From assembly GCF_017897595.1 (NCBI RefSeq), contig NZ_JAGKIK010000008.1, forward strand, positions 165,725 through 229,724: a DNA stretch of 64,000 nt, read 5' to 3'. The stretch is from Aquimarina sp. U1-2. Lineage in GTDB: Bacteria > Bacteroidota > Bacteroidia > Flavobacteriales > Flavobacteriaceae. A program made the translations under genes and the position numbers. This document shows positions 27,802-36,885 of the stretch, piece by piece (position 1 is the stretch's first letter; the number at the start of each line of letters is the position of its first letter). The notes under the pieces were generated by a model that did not search any database, was not told where the DNA came from, and saw only the letters and a program-made list of their open reading frames with translations.

Positions 27802-28758
27802 TCATCCATTTCTATGCTCTATTTCTTTATACGCCGCAATAACCTTTTTTACCAGTTTATGCCGTATTACATCTTTATCGTCGAGATATATCATACCGAT
27901 ACCCTGGATATTTTTAAGAACGAGCAACGCCTCCTTCAGTCCAGAAGTTACTCGTCTTGGCAAATCGATTTGTCCCGGATCCCCGGTAATAATAAATTTT
28001 GCATTTTTACCCATACGAGTCAAAAACATTTTCATTTGGGCGTGTGTTGTATTTTGAGCTTCATCCAGAATTACAAAAGCATTATCCAACGTTCTTCCTC
28101 TCATAAATGCCATGGGAGCGATTTGTATAATTCCTTTTTCAATAAAACTATCTAGTTTTTCACTGGGGACCATATCGCGTAGCGCATCATAAAGGGGTTG
28201 CATGTAGGGATCTAATTTTTCTTTAAGATCGCCTGGCAGAAATCCTAAATTTTCTCCGGCTTCAACAGCTGGTCGTGTCAAAATAATTCTTCGAACCTGC
28301 TTTTCTTTTAATGCTTTTACAGCCAAGGCTACACCGGTGTATGTTTTTCCGGTACCCGCCGGGCCAATGGCAAAAACCATATCATTCTTATTTGAAGACT
28401 CTACCAGTTTTCTTTGATTAGCCGTTTGTGCCTTGATCAACCTCCCTCCTACACCGTGAATTAATGTTTCGCCACTACTTACAGAAGTTTCATAATCATC
28501 TTTGCTCTCGCTGGTTAATACGCGTTCGATAACATTTTCATCGAGCTTATTATACTTTCCGAAATGATCCAGAAGCATATTAAAACGAAGGTCAAACTCT
28601 TCGAGCATGTCTTCGTCTCCGTAGACTTTCATTTTACTACCACGTGCAACGATTTTCAGTTTAGGAAAGTACTTTTTTAATAATTGAATATTGCTATTCT
28701 GAAGTCCGAAAAACTCTCTCGGATTAATCTCTGTAAGTTCAATAATGAGTTCGTTCAA
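27802..28758 (-). CDS. PhoH family ATPase
   Basis: This 318-residue cytoplasmic protein has an N-terminal ~110-residue RNA-binding-like part and a C-terminal PhoH P-loop domain: GPAGTGKTYTG (Walker A, about residue 134), RPAVEAGENLGFLPGD, AFMRGRTLDNAFVILDEAQNT (Walker B) and ITGDPGQIDLP. PhoH proteins are ATP-dependent RNA-associated enzymes, often linked to ribosome or RNA maintenance. It lies in the purC-phoH-SAM hydrolase-gldFG neighbourhood common in this family. Confidence 0.95.
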   Translation of the reverse strand: MNELIIELTEINPREFFGLQNSNIQLLKKYFPKLKIVARGSKMKVYGDEDMLEEFDLRFNMLLDHFGKYNKLDENVIERVLTSESKDDYETSVSSGETLIHGVGGRLIKAQTANQRKLVESSNKNDMVFAIGPAGTGKTYTGVALAVKALKEKQVRRIILTRPAVEAGENLGFLPGDLKEKLDPYMQPLYDALRDMVPSEKLDSFIEKGIIQIAPMAFMRGRTLDNAFVILDEAQNTTHAQMKMFLTRMGKNAKFIITGDPGQIDLPRRVTSGLKEALLVLKNIQGIGMIYLDDKDVIRHKLVKKVIAAYKEIEHRNG

Positions 28759-29035
28759 AAGCTATATAAATTTTTAGTATGAATTGTTTTACGGATTGAC
28801 TAAGTTTGTCGTACTGATAATGATAGTATTTGTTTTAAAATTTTTCAGAGGGAAACAAAAATGAGAATTTAAGATCATCCAGAATACTATGAAATTTTTA
28901 TTCTGTACGCCTACAACCTGACCAAGAAGTCGGGTCATATTCTATTTTGAAACCAAAAGAAAAACTTTTTGTGATTACAAGACAAATTTACATATTTTTA
29001 AGGGCTTACCGTTAAAAGATATTAACAATTATTAC

Positions 29036-29866
29036 ATGCCGATAATTACATTAACTACAGATTTTGGAATCAAAGATCATTTTGTAGCTGCGGTAAAAGG
29101 AGCTATCTATACCGAGCTACCAGATGCCAAAATAGTTGATGTTTCGCACGAGATTTCGCCATTTCATATTACTGAAGCCGCTTACATTATTCAAAATGCG
29201 TATAAAAATTTCCCAAAAGGAAGTATCCATATAATTGGTATAGATAGTGAGCTTCATCCAGAAAATAAACATATTGCCTTATATCTTGATGACCATTATT
29301 TTATATGTGCCGATAATGGATTAATAGGAATGATTACATCAGAATTTAATCCTGAAAAAATTGTAGAAATTAACATCCATGATGCTATCGTATCTAATTT
29401 TCCGGTAATAGATGTGTTTGTAACTGTAGCCTGTCATATTGCGCGAGGTGGAACTTTAGAGGTTATTGGTAAATCAATTTCTGAAATAAAAACGATCAAA
29501 GGAATAACACCCATCGTTAATGTTGGAGATACTCAAATCGTGGGTAGTATTATTTACATTGATAATTACGGTAATTTAATTACTAACATTACTAAAAAAT
29601 TGTTCGAAAAGGTAGGAAAAGGAAGAACATTTACTATCATGGCTCGTACAGCAATTTTTAAAAGTGTATATGAACGGTATAGTGATGCTATCAATTTTAA
29701 ACTCGATAAAGGTAAGCGGGAGGAAGATGGAAAAAAACTAGCTATTTTTAACTCTTCAGGATATTTAGAACTTGCCATATACAAAAGTAACCCTAAAACC
29801 GTAGGGGGTGCATCCAATCTTTTTGGATTATACTTTCGGGATACGGTCACTGTTAGTTTTGAATGA
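29036..29866 (+). CDS. S-adenosyl-L-methionine hydrolase (adenosine-forming), DUF62 family
   Basis: This 276-residue protein matches the SAM hydroxide adenosyltransferase/chlorinase-like family: ITLTTDFGIKDHFVAAVKGAI at the start, VDVSHEISPFHITEAAYII, FICADNGLIGMI and NYGNLITNI near residue 180. The enzyme splits SAM to adenosine and methionine using an activated water. The start is ATG 29036. It is divergent from phoH and upstream of the ABM and gldFG genes on the same strand. Confidence 0.93.
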   Translation: MPIITLTTDFGIKDHFVAAVKGAIYTELPDAKIVDVSHEISPFHITEAAYIIQNAYKNFPKGSIHIIGIDSELHPENKHIALYLDDHYFICADNGLIGMITSEFNPEKIVEINIHDAIVSNFPVIDVFVTVACHIARGGTLEVIGKSISEIKTIKGITPIVNVGDTQIVGSIIYIDNYGNLITNITKKLFEKVGKGRTFTIMARTAIFKSVYERYSDAINFKLDKGKREEDGKKLAIFNSSGYLELAIYKSNPKTVGGASNLFGLYFRDTVTVSFE

Positions 29867-29945
29867 TTGAGAATTAGTAGTGAGTATTGAGTATTGAGTA
29901 TTGAGTACTTTATACTTTATACTATGTACTGTCTACTTTATATTC
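29866..29945. repeat. Low-complexity repeat of AGTATTG and TTTATAC words
   Basis: Right after the SAM hydrolase stop, TGAGTATTGAG is repeated three to four times, then ACTTTATACTTTATACTATGTACT. No gene. Confidence 0.85.
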
Positions 29946-30089
29946 CGATATTATTCAAGCAAAGTCACTAATCTGATTGAAAAGACTGCAAAAACATAAC
30001 GTCTTGTAGGAAATTAAAAGACTTTATCCTATAACTAGATCATAAATAACTATAAGCTTTGTAACTTTATCGTCTTTTAACTATCGCGC

Positions 30090-30374
30090 ATGATTATACG
30101 AATTGTAAAAATGGGGTTTGTCCCTGACCAAATTGATGCTTTTTTAAAAATCTTTGAAGAAAATAAATATAAAATCAGAAATTTCGAAGGTTGTCACTAT
30201 GTTGAATTATTACAGGATACACAGCAACCCAACCAGTTTTTTACCTACAGTCACTGGGAATCTGAAGAGCACCTCAATAACTACAGAAACTCTTCGTTAT
30301 TCAAAAGTGTTTGGTCAAATACAAAAAATAAATTCAACCAAAAACCCGAAGCATGGAGTGTGAGAAAACGTTGA
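30090..30374 (+). CDS. Antibiotic biosynthesis monooxygenase (ABM) domain protein
   Basis: This 94-residue protein is a single ferredoxin-like ABM domain: IRIVKMGFVPDQIDAFLKIFEENK, FEGCHYVELLQD, FFTYSHWESEEHLNNYRNSSLF. The tail EAWSVRKR is typical of flavobacterial members. Members are small dimeric proteins that may act as oxygenases or heme/quinone handlers; no specific substrate is implied. It sits 116 bases before gldFG. Confidence 0.9.
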   Translation: MIIRIVKMGFVPDQIDAFLKIFEENKYKIRNFEGCHYVELLQDTQQPNQFFTYSHWESEEHLNNYRNSSLFKSVWSNTKNKFNQKPEAWSVRKR

Positions 30375-30377
30375 AAT

Positions 30378-30427
30378 GCAAAATGTAAAATGATAAATGT
30401 AAAAGTTATGAGTTATGAGTTATGTGT
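30378..30427. repeat. Low-complexity repeat of AAATGTAAAA and GAGTTATG words
   Basis: AAAATGTAAAATGATAAATG followed by GTTATGAGTTATGAGTTATG. It lies between the ABM gene and gldFG. Confidence 0.8.
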
Positions 30428-30489
30428 ACTCTACTAAAAATTGACTAAAACCCAAAACCTAATCACTATCACCTAACAACTAACAAACT

Positions 30490-32868
30490 ATGTTTGCAAT
30501 TCTACGAAAAGAAATAAACACATTTTTTACTACCGCAGTTGGGTATCTCGTGATTGCTGTGTTCTTACTTTTAAACGGACTGTTTTTATGGGTATTCAAA
30601 GGGCAGTATAACATACTGGATAGTGGATTTGCCGACCTCTCCCCTTTCTTTCAAATTGCGCCCTGGATATTACTTTTCCTGATTCCTGCCGTGACTATGA
30701 AAACATTTTCCGAAGAAAAAAAACAGGGTACGTTAGAGGTATTATTTACCAAGCCTATAAAGTTATGGCAATTGGTTCTGGGAAAATATCTAGCAAGTCT
30801 TATAGTAATAAGTATCACTTTATTACCTAGTCTTTTGTATGTTTTTACACTCGTTCAATTGGGAAACCCCGAAAGCAATATTGACATCGGAAGTACATTA
30901 GGATCTTATATCGCCTTGTTGCTTTTGGCGGCAACATATGGCGCGATTGGCATATTTTCGTCTGCTATTACTCATAACCAGATTATTTCCTTTTTAATCG
31001 CTTCATTGTTATGCTTTACTTTCTATTTTGGTTTTAATGCACTGTCAGCATACGAAATTCTAATTGTAGACCATTTAGGGATGCAACTGCATTTTGAACG
31101 AATGGGTCAAGGTGTAATTGATACCAGAGATGTATACTATTTTATAGGATGTATTTTACTTTTCATCGTACTTACTATACTACTTTTAAGTAAAGAAAAA
31201 AGAAAACGAAAATTTAAGATCCTAGCTATTGTTTTAGCTCTTTTATTTATCATTAGTGCCTTAGGGAATTCTAATTACAAGCGTTTTGATGTAACACAAG
31301 ATGATCGTTTTACGCTTTCTAAAGCCACCAAAAATTTAATTTCAGAAGTTCCTGATCAAGTTGTAATCGACGTACTTTTAAAAGGTGATTTTCCGCCAGA
31401 GTTTAAAAGATTACAAGCAGAAGTCAGACAGATTTTAGATGAATTTAACGCGCTAAATTCTAATATACAGTACGTTTTTACAAATCCGCTAGAAGAAGAA
31501 GCACTACGCGCCGAAACCATCAATCAATTACAGCAATTTGGTCTTACTCCAATGGAAGTAAGTGTTCAAGAAAGTGGAAAAACCGAAATTGAAACCATAG
31601 TCCCATGGGCCATTCTAAGCTATAAAGATCGAAGTGTCAAAGTTTCTCTGGTTAAAAATACGATGGGTGCTACTGCTGAAGAACGTGTAAACAATTCAAC
31701 ACAACAACTCGAATACGTTTTTGCAGATGGTTTCACCAAACTATTTCATCCTAAAAAATATAAAATTGCTGTGCTAAAAGGTAATGGACAATTACCAGAT
31801 GCTAAGATTGCCGATTTTATTAAAACACTACAAGACTATTATTTTGTTGGAGCTTTTACATTAGATTCTGTTGCCACTAATCCTCAAAAAACAGCATCTG
31901 ATCTCCAAAAGTTTGACATGATTATCAATGCAAAACCTACCAAAGCTTTTTCTGAAAACGAGAAGTACATTTTGGATCAATTTATAATGAAGGGGGGCAA
32001 ATCACTTTGGCTTATAGAATCTACGACTATGGAAATCGATAGTTTAATGAATCCTGAAGGTTCTTCTGTAGCGCTTATGCAAGATCTTAGACTGGGAGAT
32101 GTATTATTTTCTTATGGGGTGCGTGTAAACCCCATTCTGGTTAATGATTTATACTCTGCCCCGCTCGTTTTGGCATCGGGAGAAGGTAATGAAACTCAAT
32201 TTACGCCATACCCCTGGTTTTATGCATCTTTAACCAAAAGTAATAGCAATCACCCCATTGTTAATACCATCGAATCTGTAAAATTTGAATTCTCGAATCA
32301 AATTGACACCCTTAAGAATACGGTAAAAAAAACAGTTTTACTTACCAGTTCAGAAAAATCGAAATTAGAAGGTGTTCCTAAAGAAATACGATTAGATATC
32401 ATCAGAAAAAAACCAAATATTGCAAGTTATACTGAAGGACCTCAAAACCTTGCCGTACTGTTAGAGGGACAATTTAAATCTGCGTATAAGAACAGGATAA
32501 AACCAGTTTCGCTGCCATCCCACAAAGACCAGAGTATCGACACCAAAATGATGATCGTGTCAGATGGAGACGTTATTAAAAATAAAATACGTAAAGGTCA
32601 ACCTTTGGAGTTAGGATATGATCCTTACCTCAACCTCAAATATGGCAATAAAGAGTTTTTATTAAATACCATAAATTATCTATTAGATGATTCGGGACTT
32701 ATAGAAGTGCGAAGTAAAGAGATCAAAGTTCCGTTTTTAAATGTTGAAAAGGTGGTTCGAGAACGTACGCTTTGGCAGGTTATTAATTTGGTTGTCCCCT
32801 TAGTGTTATTACTGGTATTTGCATTTGTATTTTCGCTATTGCGGAAAAGAAAATATCAAAAACCATAG
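30490..32868 (+). CDS. gldFG: Gliding-motility ABC transporter: GldF permease and GldG fused
   Basis: This 792-residue protein equals GldF plus GldG in one frame. Residues 1-233 are the ABC-2 permease GldF, with six hydrophobic segments and FSEEKKQGTLEVLFTKPI after the second. Residues ~243-258 form another membrane helix, followed by SNYKRFDVTQDDRFTLSKATKN, the normal N-terminus of GldG. The body is a large periplasmic GldG domain, with a last membrane helix near 762-782 and a basic tail. The usual genes encode about 240 and 560 residues separately, so the sum fits a fusion. The ATPase partner GldA is not in the window. The complex is needed for gliding and for the Gld/Spr secretion machinery in related bacteria. 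Confidence 0.92.
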   Translation: MFAILRKEINTFFTTAVGYLVIAVFLLLNGLFLWVFKGQYNILDSGFADLSPFFQIAPWILLFLIPAVTMKTFSEEKKQGTLEVLFTKPIKLWQLVLGKYLASLIVISITLLPSLLYVFTLVQLGNPESNIDIGSTLGSYIALLLLAATYGAIGIFSSAITHNQIISFLIASLLCFTFYFGFNALSAYEILIVDHLGMQLHFERMGQGVIDTRDVYYFIGCILLFIVLTILLLSKEKRKRKFKILAIVLALLFIISALGNSNYKRFDVTQDDRFTLSKATKNLISEVPDQVVIDVLLKGDFPPEFKRLQAEVRQILDEFNALNSNIQYVFTNPLEEEALRAETINQLQQFGLTPMEVSVQESGKTEIETIVPWAILSYKDRSVKVSLVKNTMGATAEERVNNSTQQLEYVFADGFTKLFHPKKYKIAVLKGNGQLPDAKIADFIKTLQDYYFVGAFTLDSVATNPQKTASDLQKFDMIINAKPTKAFSENEKYILDQFIMKGGKSLWLIESTTMEIDSLMNPEGSSVALMQDLRLGDVLFSYGVRVNPILVNDLYSAPLVLASGEGNETQFTPYPWFYASLTKSNSNHPIVNTIESVKFEFSNQIDTLKNTVKKTVLLTSSEKSKLEGVPKEIRLDIIRKKPNIASYTEGPQNLAVLLEGQFKSAYKNRIKPVSLPSHKDQSIDTKMMIVSDGDVIKNKIRKGQPLELGYDPYLNLKYGNKEFLLNTINYLLDDSGLIEVRSKEIKVPFLNVEKVVRERTLWQVINLVVPLVLLLVFAFVFSLLRKRKYQKP

Positions 32869-32914
32869 TGATACCATATATACATTACTATTTGATTTTA
32901 ATGTTTAAAAATCT

Positions 32915-33135
32915 ATGTTGTCCGATACAAAAGTTGATACGCTCTGAAAACCTCTATTACCATTAAGAATTTATGAGTTTATAGAAAAGACACCTTACTT
33001 TTCTAAAATTTAGACAACTTATTTTGAAACTGAATCGCCTTTACTTCAAAAACCATAATAGACAAGTAGTTACAAATAAGTCTTTGCTCTATTTTCTAGC
33101 AGCGCAGCGGTCTATTTTCTTTAACCGACAATACT
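32915..33135 (+). repeat. ~200-bp dispersed repeat, copy A of an inverted pair
   Basis: This is the inverted counterpart of 37808-38008. Long shared stretches include CTCTGAAAACCTCTATTACC, GAGTTTATAGAAAAGACACC, TTTTGAAACTGAATCGCCTT and ACAAATAAGTCTTTG. Copy A carries an extra ~23 bases in which CTATTTTCT is duplicated around AGCAGCGCAGCGGT. It lies between gldFG and the BtuD-like gene. Confidence 0.93.
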
Positions 33136-33153
33136 GTTTAAAAATCTATTTTC

Positions 33154-33161
33154 TATATTTG
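33154..33161 (+). promoter_or_regulatory. Promoter -7 box of the BtuD-like gene
   Basis: TATATTTG matches the Bacteroidota -7 consensus TAnnTTTG. A good TTG -33 box is not evident. Transcription would start near 33168, about 12 bases before ATG 33181, which is out of frame with the ATPase. Confidence 0.55.
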
Positions 33162-33185
33162 GCACAACTGTAAAAAACATATGCT

Positions 33186-33980
33186 ATAGACCCCGAAACC
33201 CTAAATACCGTTCTCAAAACCGAAAACTTATCGATAGGTTATCATTCAAATAAGGCATTAAATGTTGTAGCTGCCGATATCAACCTAAAACTGTATCAAG
33301 GAGAATTGATTGGTTTGGTTGGTGCCAACGGAATAGGTAAATCTACGTTATTAAGAACGTTGTCGAGAGTTCAACCGGCCTTGCATGGTAGTATACTACT
33401 ATCTGGTAAAGAACTAACCGCATACAAACCTGTAGCGCTTGCCTCACAATTAAGTATTGTACTTACAGAGGCTATTGCATCAAAAAACCTTACCGTTCAA
33501 GAATTGGTGGCTTTGGGTAGGCAACCATATACCAATTGGGTAGGCAAACTAACTGATGAAGATATAGAAAAAGTAAGAAAGGCTCTAGAAGTAACACATA
33601 CACAGGACCTTACTACCAAACGCTGCTTCGAATTAAGTGACGGGCAGCTTCAAAAGGTACTTATTGCCAGGGCCATAGCACAAGATACCCCTTTTATTAT
33701 GCTAGATGAACCCACCACTCACTTAGATGTTTACCATAAGGCTTACATTTTAAAGCTTTTAAAACGTCTTGCTTTCGAAACCAAGAAAACTATTTTATTT
33801 TCTACTCATGAAATCGATTTTGCCATACAGTTATGTGACAAAATGATCGTTATGAACACTAACGGTTTTGAATTTGGCCGACCCAAAGAATTGATTCAGG
33901 CGCGCGCATTTTCAGGACTTTTTCCTGAAGATTTAGTCATTTTTGATGAAAAATCAGGACGCTATAAAGTTAGAAGCTAG
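33186..33980 (+). CDS. ABC transporter ATP-binding protein, BtuD/FecE type, with abnormal start
   Basis: The open frame begins after a stop at 33171-33173 and has no ATG, GTG or TTG before TTG 33306, which lies just before Walker A and would remove about 40 essential residues (TENLSIGY and the following strand). I therefore start it tentatively at ATA 33186. ATG 33181, ideally placed behind the promoter, is one frame off and hits TAG after one codon. The product has GANGIGKST (Walker A), FELSDGQLQKVLIARAIA (signature, variant of LSGGQ), IMLDEPTTHLD (Walker B) and STHEID. It resembles cobalamin/iron-siderophore importer ATPases and probably serves btuF-btuC at 53-55 kb. It may be a damaged gene or use a rare start. 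Confidence 0.75.
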   Translation: MDPETLNTVLKTENLSIGYHSNKALNVVAADINLKLYQGELIGLVGANGIGKSTLLRTLSRVQPALHGSILLSGKELTAYKPVALASQLSIVLTEAIASKNLTVQELVALGRQPYTNWVGKLTDEDIEKVRKALEVTHTQDLTTKRCFELSDGQLQKVLIARAIAQDTPFIMLDEPTTHLDVYHKAYILKLLKRLAFETKKTILFSTHEIDFAIQLCDKMIVMNTNGFEFGRPKELIQARAFSGLFPEDLVIFDEKSGRYKVRS

Positions 33981-34131
33981 TTGCTCATGAAAATGTAAGA
34001 AAATATTTTCACTCTAGAATCATTTTAGCGATAACGATCTTTTTTTTAGCATATCAGCACGCATTCCTCACCATTGAGCACGCCTTTCGAAAATTATTCC
34101 GATACTTTAGCTCAAAACCTTAAAACAATTA

Positions 34132-35175
34132 ATGATGAAACGTATTTTAAAACTCAAATCGATTGCAACGGTATTTATCTTCACGCTATTTTTGATGAGC
34201 TGTAGTAGTGATGATAACGATGCTATTCAAGGACCAGATCCAGATACTAACCTCGAACTGATCGTTAATACTACTAACGCAGGATCAGATGAGCGTAATA
34301 TTAACAGAACAACTGCCAGCTTAAGTAGCAATGTAACTGTTAATGTCACCTTTACTTCAGACGAACCCATGCGTAGACTTTATATTGCCAAAAGCGAGAA
34401 TGGCGGAGCGTATGAACCCTTTCAATTTGAAGAAGGTACTGTTGACGAAAAAGCAGATGGATCTATTGATTTAGTTAGTGATAACAGAACCAGCTTTACC
34501 TTTAATATTCCTTTTGACACACCAAGTAATGCAAATGGTACTGTAACATACCTGGTATGGGCTACAACAGGTCGTGGAGACTTTAGAGACGTAACAAAAA
34601 GAAATTCAATCGACGATACGGCATTTGGTGTGATTACGTTTACTGCAGGTAACGGTGCCACGAGTGAAGGCATTCAGTCTTTCAGCCAAACAATGCTTGC
34701 CGCTCCATTGGGAGACGGAACGTCAAATTCTTTTATTTCTTTATTCAACAATACAGTATACCGCATAGATCAGGGTGAAGAATTTGCTGCATTTTGGGAT
34801 TTTGGTTACTATTACGGATTAAATGGTAATGCATCTTTTGCTTCAGCACAAAATTACCCAGATAATATTATTGATATACCAGCCCTTACGAATGTTCCAG
34901 ATTCAGAATTAAATACGTTCTATTTTGCAACATCGACAATAGACTTCAATTCGGTAACCACGAGAGCAGATCTTGATGGCATTACACAATCCTCATCTCA
35001 AAGAATCAACAATATGGCAGAAGGTGATGTGATAGAATTTGTTGATAGCTATGGTAATAAAGGAGTTATAAGAGTAACTGATATTGTTGGTACCGACGGA
35101 GTAGATGGTGAGATTACTTTTGATGTAAAGGTACAGACCAATTTTGTGGGCTCGAGCCCCAATATCCAGATGTAA
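34132..35175 (+). CDS. Lipoprotein of unknown function
   Basis: The 347-residue protein has a lipoprotein signal (MMKRILKLKSIATVFIFTLFLMSC, then SSDDND, a surface-export type acidic tail). The mature part is acidic and beta-rich, with an N-terminal domain (residues ~40-175) resembling an Ig-like fold and a C-terminal part with EGDVIEFVDSYGNKGVIRVTDI. I do not recognise a family. It stands alone after the ABC ATPase and is followed by a terminator. Confidence 0.75.
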   Translation: MMKRILKLKSIATVFIFTLFLMSCSSDDNDAIQGPDPDTNLELIVNTTNAGSDERNINRTTASLSSNVTVNVTFTSDEPMRRLYIAKSENGGAYEPFQFEEGTVDEKADGSIDLVSDNRTSFTFNIPFDTPSNANGTVTYLVWATTGRGDFRDVTKRNSIDDTAFGVITFTAGNGATSEGIQSFSQTMLAAPLGDGTSNSFISLFNNTVYRIDQGEEFAAFWDFGYYYGLNGNASFASAQNYPDNIIDIPALTNVPDSELNTFYFATSTIDFNSVTTRADLDGITQSSSQRINNMAEGDVIEFVDSYGNKGVIRVTDIVGTDGVDGEITFDVKVQTNFVGSSPNIQM

Positions 35176-35237
35176 TTTTTCTACCGTATTGAAAGAATAT
35201 CACGAATTTACATTGCAATTAAATTTCTTGATGAAAT

Positions 35238-35278
35238 AAAAAGAAGTCTTCCTTATATAAATAGGAGGACTTCTTTGT
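35238..35278 (+). terminator. Hairpin terminator
   Basis: AAAGAAGTCTTCCT pairs with AGGAGGACTTCTTT around a TATATAAAT loop (one mismatch) and is followed by GTTAG. It follows the lipoprotein gene. Confidence 0.85.
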
Positions 35279-35301
35279 TAGTAGCGTCAAATAAGATTCA
35301 G

Positions 35302-35309
35302 TATCTTTG
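35302..35309 (+). promoter_or_regulatory. Possible promoter -7 box for rmuC
   Basis: TATCTTTG fits TAnnTTTG; a TTG lies 24 bases upstream (35275-35277), slightly farther than usual. Transcription from here would place the dispersed element 35318-35420 in the rmuC leader. Confidence 0.45.
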
Positions 35310-35317
35310 AATACATA

Positions 35318-35420
35318 ATTCTCGAGGCAAGCCCTTGAGGTATTCGTTAGCAACTAATTTTCAATTTCGAGGCAAGACTTAGGGAGTATACTACCCTTTG
35401 GCGATGCCAATAAATAATTT
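35318..35420 (+). repeat. Dispersed ~105-bp element, copy 2, directly upstream of rmuC
   Basis: It shares with 62945-63055 the words GAGG.ATTCG, TTTTCAATTTCGAGGCAAG and ACCCTTTG..GATGCCAATAAA in the same order and spacing. It ends 6 bases before the rmuC ATG. Confidence 0.85.
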
Positions 35421-35426
35421 AAGTAC

Positions 35427-36770
35427 ATGTCAGAATATACACCGATTGCAATCTCTATAGGGGTCATTATAGTATCCATCATCATCGGTTTCTTTATTGG
35501 TAACTATGTCGCCTCGCTAAAAAATAAAAGCGAGAAAAGCATTCTTACCGAAAGAATGAATCAGGCACAACTTCAATTAGACAACTACAAGAAACATGCT
35601 GAACAACAACTTGTTGAAATAGCTTCAGATCGAGAAGAAATTCGAAGAGAAAAAGACTTTTTGAATACAGAATTGACCAGGCGCAATGCTGAATTTGACA
35701 ACCTTCAGCTAAAAAATAAAGAACAAAAAGATGAAGTTGAAAAACTACAAGACAAATTCACCAAAGAATTCGAAAATCTAGCTAATAAAATTCTAGACGA
35801 AAAGTCGAATAAATTCACAGAGCAGAATAAAGAAAACATCAAAAATATTTTGACTCCGCTACAGGACAAAATCAACACTTTTGAAAAAAAAGTAGAGCAA
35901 ACTCATAAAGAAAGTATTGATTATCATGCTGCCCTACGCCAACAAATCCTTGGATTAAAAGATCTTAATGAGCAAATGAGTAAAGAAGCTACCAATCTTA
36001 CCAAAGCTCTAAAAGGAGATAGTAAAATGCAAGGAAACTGGGGAGAATTAGTACTAGAGCGTGTTTTGGAAAAATCAGGTCTGGAAAAAGACCGAGAATA
36101 TTTCGTACAACAAAACTTTACAAAAGCTGACGGTGAAAGAGTATTGCCTGATGTGGTTATTTACCTTCCGGATCATAAAAAAATGGTGATTGACTCGAAG
36201 GTAACGCTTACCGCTTACGAACGTTATGTTAATGAAGAGGATGAACATCTGCGAGCTACCTACCTTAAAGAACACATCATCTCTCTAAAACGACATGTAG
36301 ATCAACTTTCTGAAAAGAATTATCAGGATTTATACGATATAGAGTCCCCTGATTTTGTACTGTTATTTGTGCCTATAGAACCTGCCTTTGCTATCGCCAT
36401 TAATCAGGACAGCAAATTGTACAATCAGGCATTCGAAAAGAACATTGTAATCGTTACTCCCGCAACTCTGCTAGCGACATTACGTACGATAGATACCATG
36501 TGGAATAATGAAAAGCAACAACGCAATGCTATAGAAATAGCCAGACAGGCAGGCGCACTTTATGATAAATTTGAAGGTTTGGTAAAAGATCTTACAGGTG
36601 TAGGTAAAAGAATTGATGATGCCAAAAAGGAGTATTCGGCAGCAATGAACAAACTGGTTGAAGGTCGTGGAAATTTAATAACAAGTGTCGAAAAATTGAA
36701 GAAAATGGGCGCTAAAGCTAAGAAATCCCTACCCGAGGCTATCATAAAAAGAGCTGTAGAAGATGAATGA
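35427..36770 (+). CDS. rmuC: DNA recombination protein RmuC
   Basis: This 447-residue protein has an N-terminal membrane anchor (residues ~8-28), a long coiled coil (~35-125, rich in K/E/Q with heptads) and the RmuC domain (~150-420). The domain has MQGNWGELVLERVLEKSGL, DVVIYLPDHKKMVIDSKVTLTAYERY and DFVLLFVPIEPAFAIA. The DSK and upstream acidic residues fit the restriction-nuclease-like fold. It is thought to limit inversions at short repeats. The start ATG is 6 bases behind a dispersed repeat. Confidence 0.95.
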   Translation: MSEYTPIAISIGVIIVSIIIGFFIGNYVASLKNKSEKSILTERMNQAQLQLDNYKKHAEQQLVEIASDREEIRREKDFLNTELTRRNAEFDNLQLKNKEQKDEVEKLQDKFTKEFENLANKILDEKSNKFTEQNKENIKNILTPLQDKINTFEKKVEQTHKESIDYHAALRQQILGLKDLNEQMSKEATNLTKALKGDSKMQGNWGELVLERVLEKSGLEKDREYFVQQNFTKADGERVLPDVVIYLPDHKKMVIDSKVTLTAYERYVNEEDEHLRATYLKEHIISLKRHVDQLSEKNYQDLYDIESPDFVLLFVPIEPAFAIAINQDSKLYNQAFEKNIVIVTPATLLATLRTIDTMWNNEKQQRNAIEIARQAGALYDKFEGLVKDLTGVGKRIDDAKKEYSAAMNKLVEGRGNLITSVEKLKKMGAKAKKSLPEAIIKRAVEDE

Positions 36771-36885
36771 ATTTGAGAACATCAATCTATTGTACAATAC
36801 GACAAAATTTGCTCACAATCACCTGCTTACTCCTACCTAGTCGAATAGATAAAATTATAACAAAAAAATATAAAGTATTACAAAA

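Noticed and set aside
28890..28960. Terminator-like hairpin between phoH and the SAM hydrolase
   Set aside because: The genes are divergent, so nothing is there to terminate; the stem is only five or six base pairs.
33306..33980. TTG 33306 as the true start of the BtuD-like ATPase
   Set aside because: It lies about five codons before Walker A and would remove the first beta strands, while upstream codons clearly encode them (TENLSIGY).
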